Shown here one piece after another: positions 45,875 to 56,622 of a stretch of DNA of 64,000 nucleotides; within the stretch, counting starts at the first letter, position 1; every line of letters begins with the position of its first letter. This stretch comes from Morinoia aosen (lineage: Eukaryota; Arthropoda; Malacostraca; Amphipoda; Talitridae): positions 17,426,058 to 17,490,057 of the forward strand of contig CM059576.1 in NCBI GenBank assembly GCA_030386875.1, read 5' to 3'. The position numbers were made by a program, and so were the translations under genes. Under the pieces are notes generated by a model. That model was given only the letters and a program-made list of their open reading frames with translations, did no database searches and was not told the DNA's origin.

Positions 45875-47985
45875 TAAATAGCTTACGCTTTTACGGAGTG
45901 ATGTTTCCTCTTATCAAGTTGATTTATACACTATGAGCAAATTTATCCCAACAAACACAGATAAAAGACAACTATACTACATACCAGACACAAAATTCCT
46001 ACACGTTGCCACAACTTCGCAATTTCGTTCCAAGTCTGCAGCCGGCAATTGCACAGAGAAAATACATAAGAAGAGGAACAACTTCTAAGGGGACATCCTT
46101 GCCTCGCAATCCGAATACTAGCTCTCAATCGTGGAGGGAGTATATATGGAGGGAGCATAGCCGTCTGTGAAGGGAACCAGTTTTTGAGATTTCTCCCATG
46201 TTTGTGGTAACCAATAGCCGTCTCGCAAGTGTGATGTCAGCACGGAAGCCAGTTACCTACTAACTACGCTAGGGTGCGCACATGCTCGCTGATTGCTCTT
46301 CCAGCTGTTGAGTTTATCGTAATCATTAATTTGGGATTCTAAGACTCCGAAAGATAATAAATTGTGTTTCCTCACTCGAGGACACTTAATAATATCAAAA
46401 TTACTAGCAAAGATACATTAAGAGTTAAAAACTGTTAAGATTACAGGCCCTTGAATATAACAAACTAGAGAGCGACTTGCCCGCGCACCTCATCCTTCGA
46501 TTTGTGTAGCGGTACTAATCTTGCTTTGGCAAATGAACGAGTTGTAGAGGAGGCGAGGAGGAGCCAACTTCAGCCAAGCGTCTGTGGTTGGCTCACGTGG
46601 GGGCCTTGCCAATGCCCCAGTCTCCCAACTTTTGCAGCTAATTTGAACCCGATTGGAATCGGCTATGCTCCCTCCATATATCCTAGCTCCATGCTCTCAA
46701 TTGGCTAGTCGAATGAGTGACTCTAACCAATGAGCTACTCAAATAGGAGTGACGTTTCTTCCGTGCGAAACCTCATTGGCTCTCAGGTATCATCTCGTTT
46801 AGGGTAATTACCCCAAATTAGGGTAATTTCAAAAACTAAATGGCGACTTTAACGTGAGCATTGCTGCATTTCGTAACTATGTCGAATCATTATATAGGGT
46901 AATTTCATGCACTTAGGTTATTTTCCTGCAATTGAGGGGATATTCTTCTACACGCAATGGTATTTTCTCTATGACGGAACGACGACGAATTGGAGAAATT
47001 CCTTTGATATTTTATTGTAAGGCTGCAAGACCGGCAGACTCTCGGTGGGTCCTAGAGCTGAGACCAATAAAATGTCATGTAGCACCTAATGGCGCTGTTA
47101 TAAAGTTGTGATTTACAAGGACCGAATTGCTGCACATTTTTTAGTACAAACGCGTTCTAACTAAGGACAATGAACGGCAGGCACATGTTATTAAAATGGG
47201 ATTAGCATATATTTCAGGAATGGTTGTTTACCGAGAAAACTTGTCCATATTTAAACTCGCGCAAATCAATAAGGAAGAATGTAGTTACTTTACGGCAAAT
47301 GAATACTACACTAAACCAATGATATCAAGTAGGGGAGTTACGAACAGGATTGTGACAAGAGAATCAGAAAATAAATCTCAATAATTTCCAATGAAGTTAA
47401 TATTTAAAATACGTTTCCCAATACAAATTTGAATGCTTTACAAAACAGCTCTCAAGCTTGTAAATAAAATACAATACACTGAAAAACTACCCTTAGTGAC
47501 CCAAAAGGAACCCAAATGATAGAAAAGAATCACCATTACTCAGCTCATTCAATAATACAAGAAAGCCTGACCCAATAACACTTTCAATACTAGTGAATCC
47601 ATCAACAATGGAACTTTACCGAGGTAAGAGTGTAGCAAAATCAATGTGCGCTAGCACCATGTACATATTCTTGATATAGGTTTAAATTTTAATATTAAGA
47701 TATGAGCCTAAATTCCTAATTTCCAAATATAAGTTTAAGTCGTAATAATTAAATATAAGTCTAAGCTTTTACTCACGAGAATTCACAGTAACCTTGCATT
47801 TCAATAATTTGAACTCAAACATAAATTCAGCCGTAAAATAACTATGAAAATCGTAAATAATTTAGCACTACGAAAGTGAATAAATTCACCCAAAAACTTA
47901 GATTAGAAAAACAATTATTTTATTAAAGACCTTACGAGTCTACAATAAAGAGCATCCTTCCGCCGCACGGTTTTCAAAACAAGGG
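45875..47985. other. Region with a pair of inverted arms, no gene
   Basis: Inverted arms lie at about 46120-46166 and 46656-46707, sharing CGGCTATGCTCCCTCCATAT and the CTCTCAAT block, about 490 bases apart. Beyond them I see GGGTAATTACCC-type motifs near 46800 and AT-rich sequence without a gene up to 47985. Confidence 0.5.
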
Positions 47986-47989
47986 TAGA

Positions 47990-48690
47990 CTTCCGGGCCA
48001 TTTCAGTATATAAAGTAGGGCGCAACAGCCAAATATGAACCATACAAATCTACAAGGGCCAGTGTTAAGACCTTAGATACAATCGGCGTCTGGAACATCC
48101 CTTCTCTCAACATTCTCAGTCTACAATCTTTACTACACTCCTCTTTACGACGCATTCTTTTTACCACAATATCACTCCTCTTTACACTCGCTTAGTCAAC
48201 ACCTCTGTCATCGTCTCTGACAGTCAATAATCTCTGTCAACATCACTGACAGTCAATAACATCTCTGTCAACATCACTGACAGTCAATAACATCTCTGTC
48301 AACATCACTGACAGTCAATAACATCTCTGTCAACATCACTGACAGTCAATAACATCTCTGTCAACATCACTGACAGTCAATATTTCCGTCATCTCTGACA
48401 GTCGACACCTCTGACAGTCGACATCTCTGTCGGTTTACATTCCAATGACACGCCTTCACCCTTGCGTCATCGTCATCAGCAGCATCTCTGCCACAAGAAA
48501 ATTCTCGCCTGAACAAATCCTACGAAGATCTTGGACTTGGAAGAAACTATCCTGGCCTTTGTCTGGCTTACCCCCCCCACCCCCCCTGGACGTGGCCTTT
48601 GCTGATCTCGTGTCCTGCTTCTGCCAGACTCATTAAAAGTCAAAGCTGAGTACAACCGTGGTTTCAATTCATTTCCTCTCAACGCGATTG
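47990..48690 (+). promoter_or_regulatory. Promoter-like or LTR-like region
   Basis: TATATAAAG with flanking GC-rich sequence at about 48007-48015 looks like a TATA box. About 620 bases downstream lies CATTAAAAGTC, a possible ATTAAA polyadenylation signal. The pyrimidine-rich middle and the embedded 31-bp repeat would suit the LTR of a retroelement. No matching partner or target duplication is visible, so this stays tentative. Confidence 0.3.
48228..48382. repeat. 31-bp minisatellite, about 5 copies
   Basis: Units of CATCTCTGTCAACATCACTG plus ACAGTCAATAA repeat head to tail, with shorter CTGACAGTC derivatives on both sides. Confidence 0.9.
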
Positions 48691-48867
48691 GCACGATACG
48701 GTATTCCCAGACAGCAATACGAACGAAAAAGTGAAAGAAAATCAATAGAATACATTTAGTCTCCTGAATAGGAGTGGTGACCCCAAAAGCATTTGGGAAC
48801 CACATACCCAATTAGCTAAAACGTTACAAGCGTTAATTAAATTTTCTATTGAACTGTTTAGGTGCAG

Positions 48868-51800
48868 TTACTGATGCGTAATTTTCTTCACTTTTTCATT
48901 CACACTTGTTGAAGATACCCCTTTTTGTAGATGCCTAATGCATTGAAGTGTTCTACATTTTACAAAGTAATTCTGAAAATATGCGTTGACCCGAACGCAG
49001 CAAAAGTTAAATGCGGAGATGATTGTGAAGAGATTATTCACTAGTTTGCGAAACCCTATAACATGACGATAATTCTCGAAACAAAATAAGAATACTCTTT
49101 CAAAATTAATTATTTCCCCAATGAACTCTTCGCTGCAGTAATTGAGAGAAGGCGGGGAAGTTTCAACATACTCTTTAAAGCTTGTGAAGAGGTGCATAGA
49201 TAAATCTTGATTCGTGAGAATACGAGAACAAGTTTCACATGAAGGTAAGGTTGATCCTTTCAACTTGAGGTGAAACTGGTTGATTTTATGGGCTATATAC
49301 CCAGCGAAGTAGGTAACGGCACCATCTACCTCCATTGACTCGAACATCCCTCCAACAATCGTAGATGCGGAGAAAGTTTTGGCTGCCTCTATTTCTTGGT
49401 AGGAGAGAACAACCGCCTCAGGGGCCTCTTCAGGAACCTGGAAATCAAACCGTAACACAGCCATAAGAAATCGTGACAAAATTATCAATAAGAATCGTCC
49501 ATACTTAACTTAATATCACTGTAATAAATACACATGGAATGATATACAACTAAACATTATAGAAGTGAAACATACATCACTAGAGCCCAACAACAATGGC
49601 TTAATTTGTAGAACAGCTCGTGTAAATTTACAATGGCAGTACCGTCATTTTAGAGTGTAATTAGAACTGATACGAGCCTAAACGTCAAGTATATACGCTT
49701 CATACAAGTAGCCTCAATCAGAATGAAGAATCTATGACGTTAGAACAACATCAAGAAAATTATTTCTTCATTACCTCTTCAACTATGTTCCACATTTCCA
49801 CATTCAGGTCTTCTTCGGCCACCTCAACATTGCTCTTCATTGGTGCCCTCATGAGAGAAGCTGTCGACACTTTGCAGTAAGCGTCAATGAAATTTTGAGG
49901 CGTTGGAAACTTCTGTACGTTTCTGATTTTACCAAAGAATTTTTCCAGCTCGTCTTGACACAGATTCCTGACGCACATGTAAGGTAGGACATCTTCCTTG
50001 ATTTCTGTTCTCAACAATAAAAGTGCATTGATGGATTGAATCCACCCGTCAATAAAGAAACATCTTCGTTGGGGGTTCAATGAGCGCAATTCTTGTAGCC
50101 AAGAGATGTAGTCCTTCAAGATTTCAATAGACGGAGAACTTTGTGAGAGTGGTTTCCTGAGAGGCACTTTCTCTGCAGGAGACTGAGAGTTAAAAATATC
50201 GAATAGATCATTAAATTTTTTACAGTACAAGCTGGTTGCTGACGCAGAAGCTGAGAGGGATTGTTTTGAGACGTAGTAGTCTAAAGCCGCACTTGTTGAG
50301 TTCGACAACACTTGAGTGGCTAGTTTGACTTTCATCCTTTGGGCAAATTTCAAATTGTACACATGCTCATGCGACAGACGAGGAACACATTTTATGCTAC
50401 TTTTCTGTTCAAATTCAAAAAGTTGTTTGATGTGATGCCAAGAAGCTGTGGAATTTAGAGTGGGCATGATTAAATCACCTTTGAGAAGAAAGTTTCGAGC
50501 ATTTTTAATTAAATGAGGAGGGTCTTTTAACACAATATACTTTTTATTTCCAAATTCTACAACAGGATTGGTTGATGAGCAGCCCATTTCCTTGAACGCT
50601 TTTTGGAAATTGCTGCCTTGGTCGCTCGTTATGCCTAAAACAACGAAGCCTTGCTTTTCCATTGCAGCAACAGACTCCCGCAAGATGTCTTTGATGTACG
50701 CAGAGGGCATAGCGGATGATGTAAAGTAGAAGCCAATTGGATGTTTCCACTTTTTGGCTACCCCAGAAGCCATAACACAAAATGCAGAAGTAGCCAGTTT
50801 TTTGCAATTTCCGGTTTTTATATTTTCATATCCTATTACGGTATCTTTTTCTTGATTATATGATAACCCTCTACGGAGGGACATTTCATCAGCGAAAATA
50901 AAGCATAGTTTATCTTTCGGGTTTGTGGGTTTCACTTTCATCTTCAAGATGGAAACACTTTTACTACTAATGCCTGGTGATAACTTGAAATTTCGCAGCA
51001 CACTCACCACAGTAGTATATGAAGGCAAGGGTATGATGTTCCTCATTAGCTGATAATGGCTGACAGATGAACTGACAAGGATATTTAGAGCCAGCCATTT
51101 ATGATACATGCTGTACCGTTGTTTACCCCTCAACTTATGTTTGACAAATTCACTGAGGTACGGTCCAAGTCTGCCAGAAACGCTCCTCAGAAATGCATCG
51201 GTGTTCAATCTCCTGTACAAAACCCGTGATTTCTTACAATGCCTTCTTTCTTTCTTAGCTCTCTTTGTAGTTGATGTAGAGGAGCATTCAAAGGCAATCC
51301 GAGTTCCGGAAGGAGACTCTATTAGGCGTCTTTTGCAAGGCAACCTTGGATGGTGAGAGCTTTGCAACTCGGACCATTTCCTTTTACCTAGAGAGCTCTG
51401 AAACAATTTATAAATGATTGAAGTACAGATAAAGTTAGTTAATTTTATTAAATGTCCTAATAATAATATTGAGAAAAATTTCTACATTGCCTAAATGGAA
51501 TCAAATCATCCCACAATCGGTGTTCACAGAAATAGTATACTCATGGCATATTGTTTACACCATTTTTCGACATAACTATAGATCTAAGGTTGTTCCCTCG
51601 CTTCAAGAAGGAAAGGTATAGCCAAAAGCGCCAAGTCCTAACCACTCACACACAAAACTTTGGGTTTTAGGTTATCGAATTCGGCAGCAGGCACTTTTCA
51701 CTGGTTTACCCATGCTGTATCATGAAAGTCACGTGCACCCCAGACCTGCGCCCATACGTGTCCAAGACGTCCGCCACACCCCCTCGGGGCTGCGTCAAAA

Positions 51801-54800
51801 TCAGGCATTCACAAGCACCGTCCATTAACATTTACCTTCTCCGAGTCATCTGGCTTCCTCAAATAACACACCACAACCACGCAATGGCCACTCCCATCCC
51901 ATTCACCCACCCTAACTTTGGTCTACCTCTAATGCCCCTTCCACACACCTCCTTGGAGTTAGCACTGATGGCAGGTTCTACAGGATCAGGAGTGCCAGAC
52001 GCAATAGCTGGACCTTCTTGGGCAACCCTACATTCCTCAGACGTTGCAAACAAGCGCCGTTTACAATGGATTGGAGGATTGGCACTCTTAGAAGAGCTCT
52101 GGAATAATGTACAAAACATCAATTACACTCGTTAATTTACTTGCAATCAATAAAATCCTACAGACAGAAACAGCGAGTTAAGAAAGAAGAGGAAAAACAG
52201 GAAAAGAAATGATAGCAAAAAAGGTACGAAAATTGGACGACTCAAAGTGAGCACACAAAATTAGGATTGCCTAAGGCCTTTTTATAGCTTAGGTCACGAA
52301 ACAAAATCCCCTGGGGTCAACAATGCCCATAACATAGGATTGACAAAGGTAACTAAACTAAAATTGCTTACCCTATGCCCCCTAATGGATTTCCCAATCT
52401 GTAACTGAAAATGCAGTAAGCTGTACTTTCAACATGACTGACCTGTACTGATGAAGCTATTACAATGTTCACTTTTGTGTCCTGTTGCGCAACATCAGAA
52501 GTGACAAAGTTGGGTGCATTTTGTGCTGAAAGCCTTTTAGCGCAAGTAATGAAAGGTTTTGCAGCACCTGAGGTTGACGGCTTGGCAGCACCTGGGGTTG
52601 ACGTCTTGGCAGCACCTGGGGTTGACGGCTTGGCAGCACCTGGGATTGACGGCTTGGCAGCACCTGGGGTTGACGGCTTGGCAGCACCTGGGGTTGACGT
52701 CTTGGCAGCACCTGGGGTTGACGTCTTGGCAGCACCTGGGGTTGACGTCTTGGCAGCACCTGGGGTTGACGGCTTGGCAGCACCTGGGATTGACGGCTTG
52801 GCAGCACCTGGGATTGACGGCTTGGCAGCACCTGGGATTGACGGCTTGCCAGCACCTGGGGTTGACGTCTTGGCAGCACCTGGGGTTGACGTCTTGGCAG
52901 CACCTGGGGTTGACGTCTTGGCAGCACCTGGGGTTGACGGCTTGGCAGCACCTGAGGTTGACGGCTTGGCAGCACCTGAGGTTGACGGCTTGGCAGCACC
53001 TGGGGTTGACGTCTTGGCAGCACCTGGGGTTGACGTCTTGGCAGCACCTGGGGTTGACGGCTTGCCAGCACCTGGGGTTGACGGCTTGCCAGCACCTGGG
53101 ATTGAGCGTTGGGCAGCACCATGAGCATTACAACCATTACCTTCTCACAAGCAGTGCATTTATGCCTCAGTTTGTTGACACCAAACAGATCCTATATTAA
53201 GTTTTGCTTTTGTGAGGTAATTACAATTTTTGTAAGTCATCTTTCCAACACCAACAAATGATTTACAAATGCTTCTCAAGGTTCACTTCTATTGCGCCTA
53301 TTGCAGATATTCTCATTTGTTGAATGAAACACCCGGTTAATATGAACTGCTTGATTTTTGCAAGAGGAGTCACTGGAAACCGGACCACAAAAGTTGATAC
53401 TCATTTGCCCATTTGCAATGCAAAGTTTTTTTGGAGGGTTTAAAGGGTATGGATAGAAATTGTATGGCATTATTGTTTGATAATTAATATGAAGTATTGT
53501 AGCTTAAATTGAACAACTAATTTGCAAGATTTTATCCTAACACTAGCAATATTGCAAATACTAGATATTTCATATTATTAATGACTATGATGCAGCACTG
53601 TAGATTATGGTATAAAATTACCTGCATTGTTCTTTCCTAACATCAACTATCATGCAATTACTTTGTCATTTTTGATTGTTTAAGAACAACATAAGCATGT
53701 TCTGTACATACCCATAGAAAACATGTTCAATCTTTCCGAAAAGAAAGAGAAAAGTAAATTTGAATGTTATGGTATGTAATATGTTTGGAGTAAACATTCA
53801 GACACAAATGCACCGCTTGTGAAAAGATAACGGTTGTAATGCTACTACAGCTTTTTACCTTTAGTATAAGAAAGCTGAAGTTCAATTTAACAAAGGTAAA
53901 ATTCAAGTTAACAAAGATCAAGTTTAATTTAAAAAAAAAACAAGTTTAATTTAAAAAATTTCAACTTTAATTTACAAAAAGGCCAAGTTTAATTTAAAAA
54001 ATATATCAATTTTAATTTAAAAAAGGTCAAGTTTAATTTTAAAAAGGTCAAGTTTAATTTAAAAAAGCTCAATTCAATTTAAAAAACATCAAGTTCAATG
54101 TTGAAAAGGTTATGTTTCTAAAATTGCACACCTATGCAATAATAATATAATTGAAGCTTATTTGTGACAATGCATAATTGTTTAAAATTACTGGCACTGA
54201 AAATAGAGTAAATATAATATCAGACAAACAAAAGTGCTGTGATTTTGTACTTAATTTGACATTCTTCAAGTTTTACCTATGAATCATTTGCTAAACAGAT
54301 CATAGGTATTTATAGCTATTTACAAAAAATGGTCCAAATAAACTTTATGTAATAAGTAACTGTGACAATTAGCAAACTGCACTGACTGAAAAGTTCAGCA
54401 TTACATAGCTTCAAACTTATATTTAAACAATCAGGCTGCTACAATAGTGGTTTATTATATCATGTTATATAAAATAGTATTATACATACAATGTAATACC
54501 AAATTAGAGGCCAATCTCTTAACTAATAATTCTAATATAGCCTAATACCTAATTTAAAATATAGCCTACTTGAGAATTTTTAAATTCAACTTGAGCTTCA
54601 TTAAATTGAACTTGAGCATTTTTAAATTAAAGTTAAAAGGCTCTAGAGTGGTCTCAAGTTGACACTATAGACATACCATAGGGTAAATTGTGAAATGAAA
54701 ATAATTATCAAACATGGAAATATTAGGTAGTATTCAGTCACTTGCCAGTCATCACAATAATGAATGGACCTTTCATTGCTACATTTAAACAAATGTTCAC

Positions 54801-55811
54801 TCCTACACAACTTGAAGCAGGCAAGAGTGGTCACTCATGGGGAAGTTATGTGTCATGACTTTTTTTATTTACATATGCTCCAAATAATAATTAGTAAAAA
54901 TCACTTTTAAGCACAATAAGTTTGCATTTTAGAAGCAATCTCAATATGTAACAATATTTATGTTTCTAGGTTTATTGAAGTTCACATAGTAACCTACAAT
55001 TGAAGGTTTCTGTCACTAGTTTTAGAACAATATGATTTAAAATAGAATTCCTCTGAGTTACGTGTACTAATTTCTAGTAACTTCTTTGATCAATTGACTT
55101 ACTAATTTAGGAGCGCTTCAGCAGAATGATGCCCATATATTTTTACACGCAGTGCATTTGCATCAGAGTTTTGGTCATTCTCAAACAATCAAATTAATCA
55201 AAATATTTGCATTATTCATGATGTTACAAAAGAATAATGCAAATAAGTTTTAAAGCATAGGCTACAGTAATGCATTTCAATCAGAAATAACACAATAATT
55301 TAATATCTAACCATTACCATTCAACTCCAATAAAGCCTTGCAATAATAAAGCATCCAATAATAAAGCATTACATTGTCATCATTAGATCTCATAACAAAA
55401 TTGAAAACAATTCAAAGGTGTCACTCTCATGAATGAGACTGCATTACGAAATACTGAAAACAAAGACAATTGCAATTTGCAACTAGATATTTTTAACAAT
55501 TACACATTACCTGGTTTGTCCACCACAGTTTGTTGTGGAATAGCATCAGGTTTTAACAAGAACTTATTTTTGAATGGAGATAACACATATGAATAATCCC
55601 ATTTGCAGAAGTGTTGGGCACACACATAGTAATTCCTAATTAAATTTCGCAGTTTCGACAAGTGAAGAGCCTCATTACCGCACGCTTCAAGCCACGCAGA
55701 ACAAGTTTTCTTTCTAAAATTGAAATAAACTAAATCAGGGCGATTGATGCTATTATTTTCGCAATTAGTCATACAACAACGCTTCACACGAATACAAGGC
55801 GCCATGATCAC
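48868..55811 (-). CDS. P-element/THAP9-type transposase, four exons, apparently intact
   Basis: Four exons join in phase. Exon 1 (55811-55511, donor CCAG|GTAATG) has a THAP domain: CCMTNC, a conserved W, CAQHF and the LKPDAIP box. Exon 2 (about 53140-52443, acceptor GAAG or GAG, donor ACAG|GTCAGT) encodes 23 GAAKPSTP-type octapeptides, then FITCAKRLSAQNAP. Exon 3 (51397-49775, acceptor TTTCAG|AG, donor GAGAG-type GAAGAG|GTAATG) encodes the catalytic core: FIFADEMSLRRGL, GITSDQGSNFQKAF, KDPPHLIKNARNFLL, FIDGWIQSINALLLL and QDELEKFFGKIR. Exon 4 (49437-48868, acceptor TTTCCAG|GT) adds the AVTYFAGYIAHK C-terminal region. The total is 1064 codons including stop, longer than human THAP9 because of the repeat linker. 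These are P-superfamily features, and the acidic catalytic residues appear kept. I found no terminal inverted repeats, so active transposon and domesticated gene both remain possible. The exon 2 acceptor is weak. Confidence 0.85.
51410..52440 (-). other. Intron 2 of the P-type gene
   Basis: It holds a 137-codon plus-strand frame (51722-52135) and an 87-codon minus-strand frame with no recognised domain. The flanking exons join in phase 0 without it, so a further exon is not required. Confidence 0.6.
52561..53120. repeat. 24-bp minisatellite, 23 units, within exon 2 of the P-type gene
   Basis: Units of GCAGCACCTGGGGTTGACGG plus CTTG vary at a few positions (GGC/GTC, GGGG/GAGG/GGGA, GGC/GCC). 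The period is a multiple of 3, so several frames stay open on both strands. The minus-strand GAAKPSTP frame is the one that continues into non-repeat codons ending at a good splice donor in the right phase. Confidence 0.95.
53145..55508 (-). other. Intron 1 of the P-type gene
   Basis: It is AT-rich. It contains a degenerate ~20-bp repeat (TCAAGTTTAATTTAAAAAAG type) at about 53890-54110. No other gene is recognised. Confidence 0.65.
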
Positions 55812-56510
55812 TGTGCCATGATGCAGAACTTTCTTCTAATAATGTCAACCAATCAATGCGCACCAATTTCAAAACAAATGATGTCATGAAATCTCTGCGC
55901 CCTGAGTGGTCATTGGTGATGACGTTTTTTACGTCTCCAGCTCGGAGCAAAATACTGATGAATCCCGTATCTTCTTGTATTTGGTCTGTGGCAATTGCGA
56001 GTTTACGACGCCTCACGCGTCACGCCGCCGCGTACGTGTCCCATCAAGCCGATCAAACGCGTAACAAACGAGTATTTCAATATTTTTGGTGGTTGAAATT
56101 CGTATATCAAACGAATATTGTATTATTTTCACATGCAATATCATCAAAGTTTACATTTTTAGTAAGTGTCTATTTTAATAATTTATAACCGCATATCTGC
56201 TTAAAGATTTTATAAGCGAGATCAGCATGTGCCTATAATTGAGAAAAAAGCATGATGGCATGCATTCCCTTTATTGCATTGATTGAAGTTTGATAAAGCA
56301 TATAACAAATGAAAGTAACAAAATGATATACCAGTGGCGCATTTAAAAAAAAAGTTCGTTAGCGTACACCTACATTGCATTACGTGTTTTGAAATTTGCG
56401 ATTTTAGGGATTGATATTGTAAGTATATTAAGTAAATTTTAATTATTTTCAATTTAAAGCTATGAGGTCGATATTTGAAATAATATTTTTACTCATACTT
56501 ATAAACTCAT
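55812..56510. promoter_or_regulatory. Upstream region of the P-type gene
   Basis: A GC- and CpG-rich patch at about 55995-56065 (CCTCACGCGTCACGCCGCCG) stands out from AT-rich surroundings 190-250 bases upstream of the THAP start and may be its promoter. No TATA box is obvious, and no P-type terminal repeat was found. Confidence 0.35.
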
Positions 56511-56511
56511 A

Positions 56512-56622
56512 CGTGTGCTTGCTGAAGAACAATGTGGTTTTATAAGTGGTAGAGGTTGTGTAGATCAAATGTTTGCTCTGAGGAAGGTAAATGAAAAATA
56601 CTTAGCAAAAGGAAAAGATGTA
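56512..56622 (+). pseudogene. LINE reverse-transcriptase fragment
   Basis: The plus-strand frame reads LAEEQCGFISGRGCVDQMFA followed by LRKVNEKYLAKGKDV. This resembles the reverse-transcriptase segment (E.QCGF..GRGC.DQ.F.L....EK...K.KDV) of non-LTR retrotransposons. The match is cut off exactly where the LTR begins, so the LTR element probably inserted into it. The other half lies beyond the window. Confidence 0.82.

Noticed and set aside
51722-52135. 137-codon plus-strand frame in intron 2 of the P-type gene
   Set aside because: It has no recognised domain, no start or splice support, and an equally open minus-strand frame. It is left as unexplained, not called as a gene.
52465-53124. Plus-strand 219-codon frame of LAAPGVDG repeats as a gene
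   Set aside because: It ends with the array. The minus-strand frame continues into unique codons and a phased splice donor of the P-type gene, which explains the region better.
55511-55811. THAP exon joined directly to 51397
   Set aside because: The phases do not match (donor phase 1, acceptor phase 0), giving an immediate stop. Including exon 2 restores phase at both joins.
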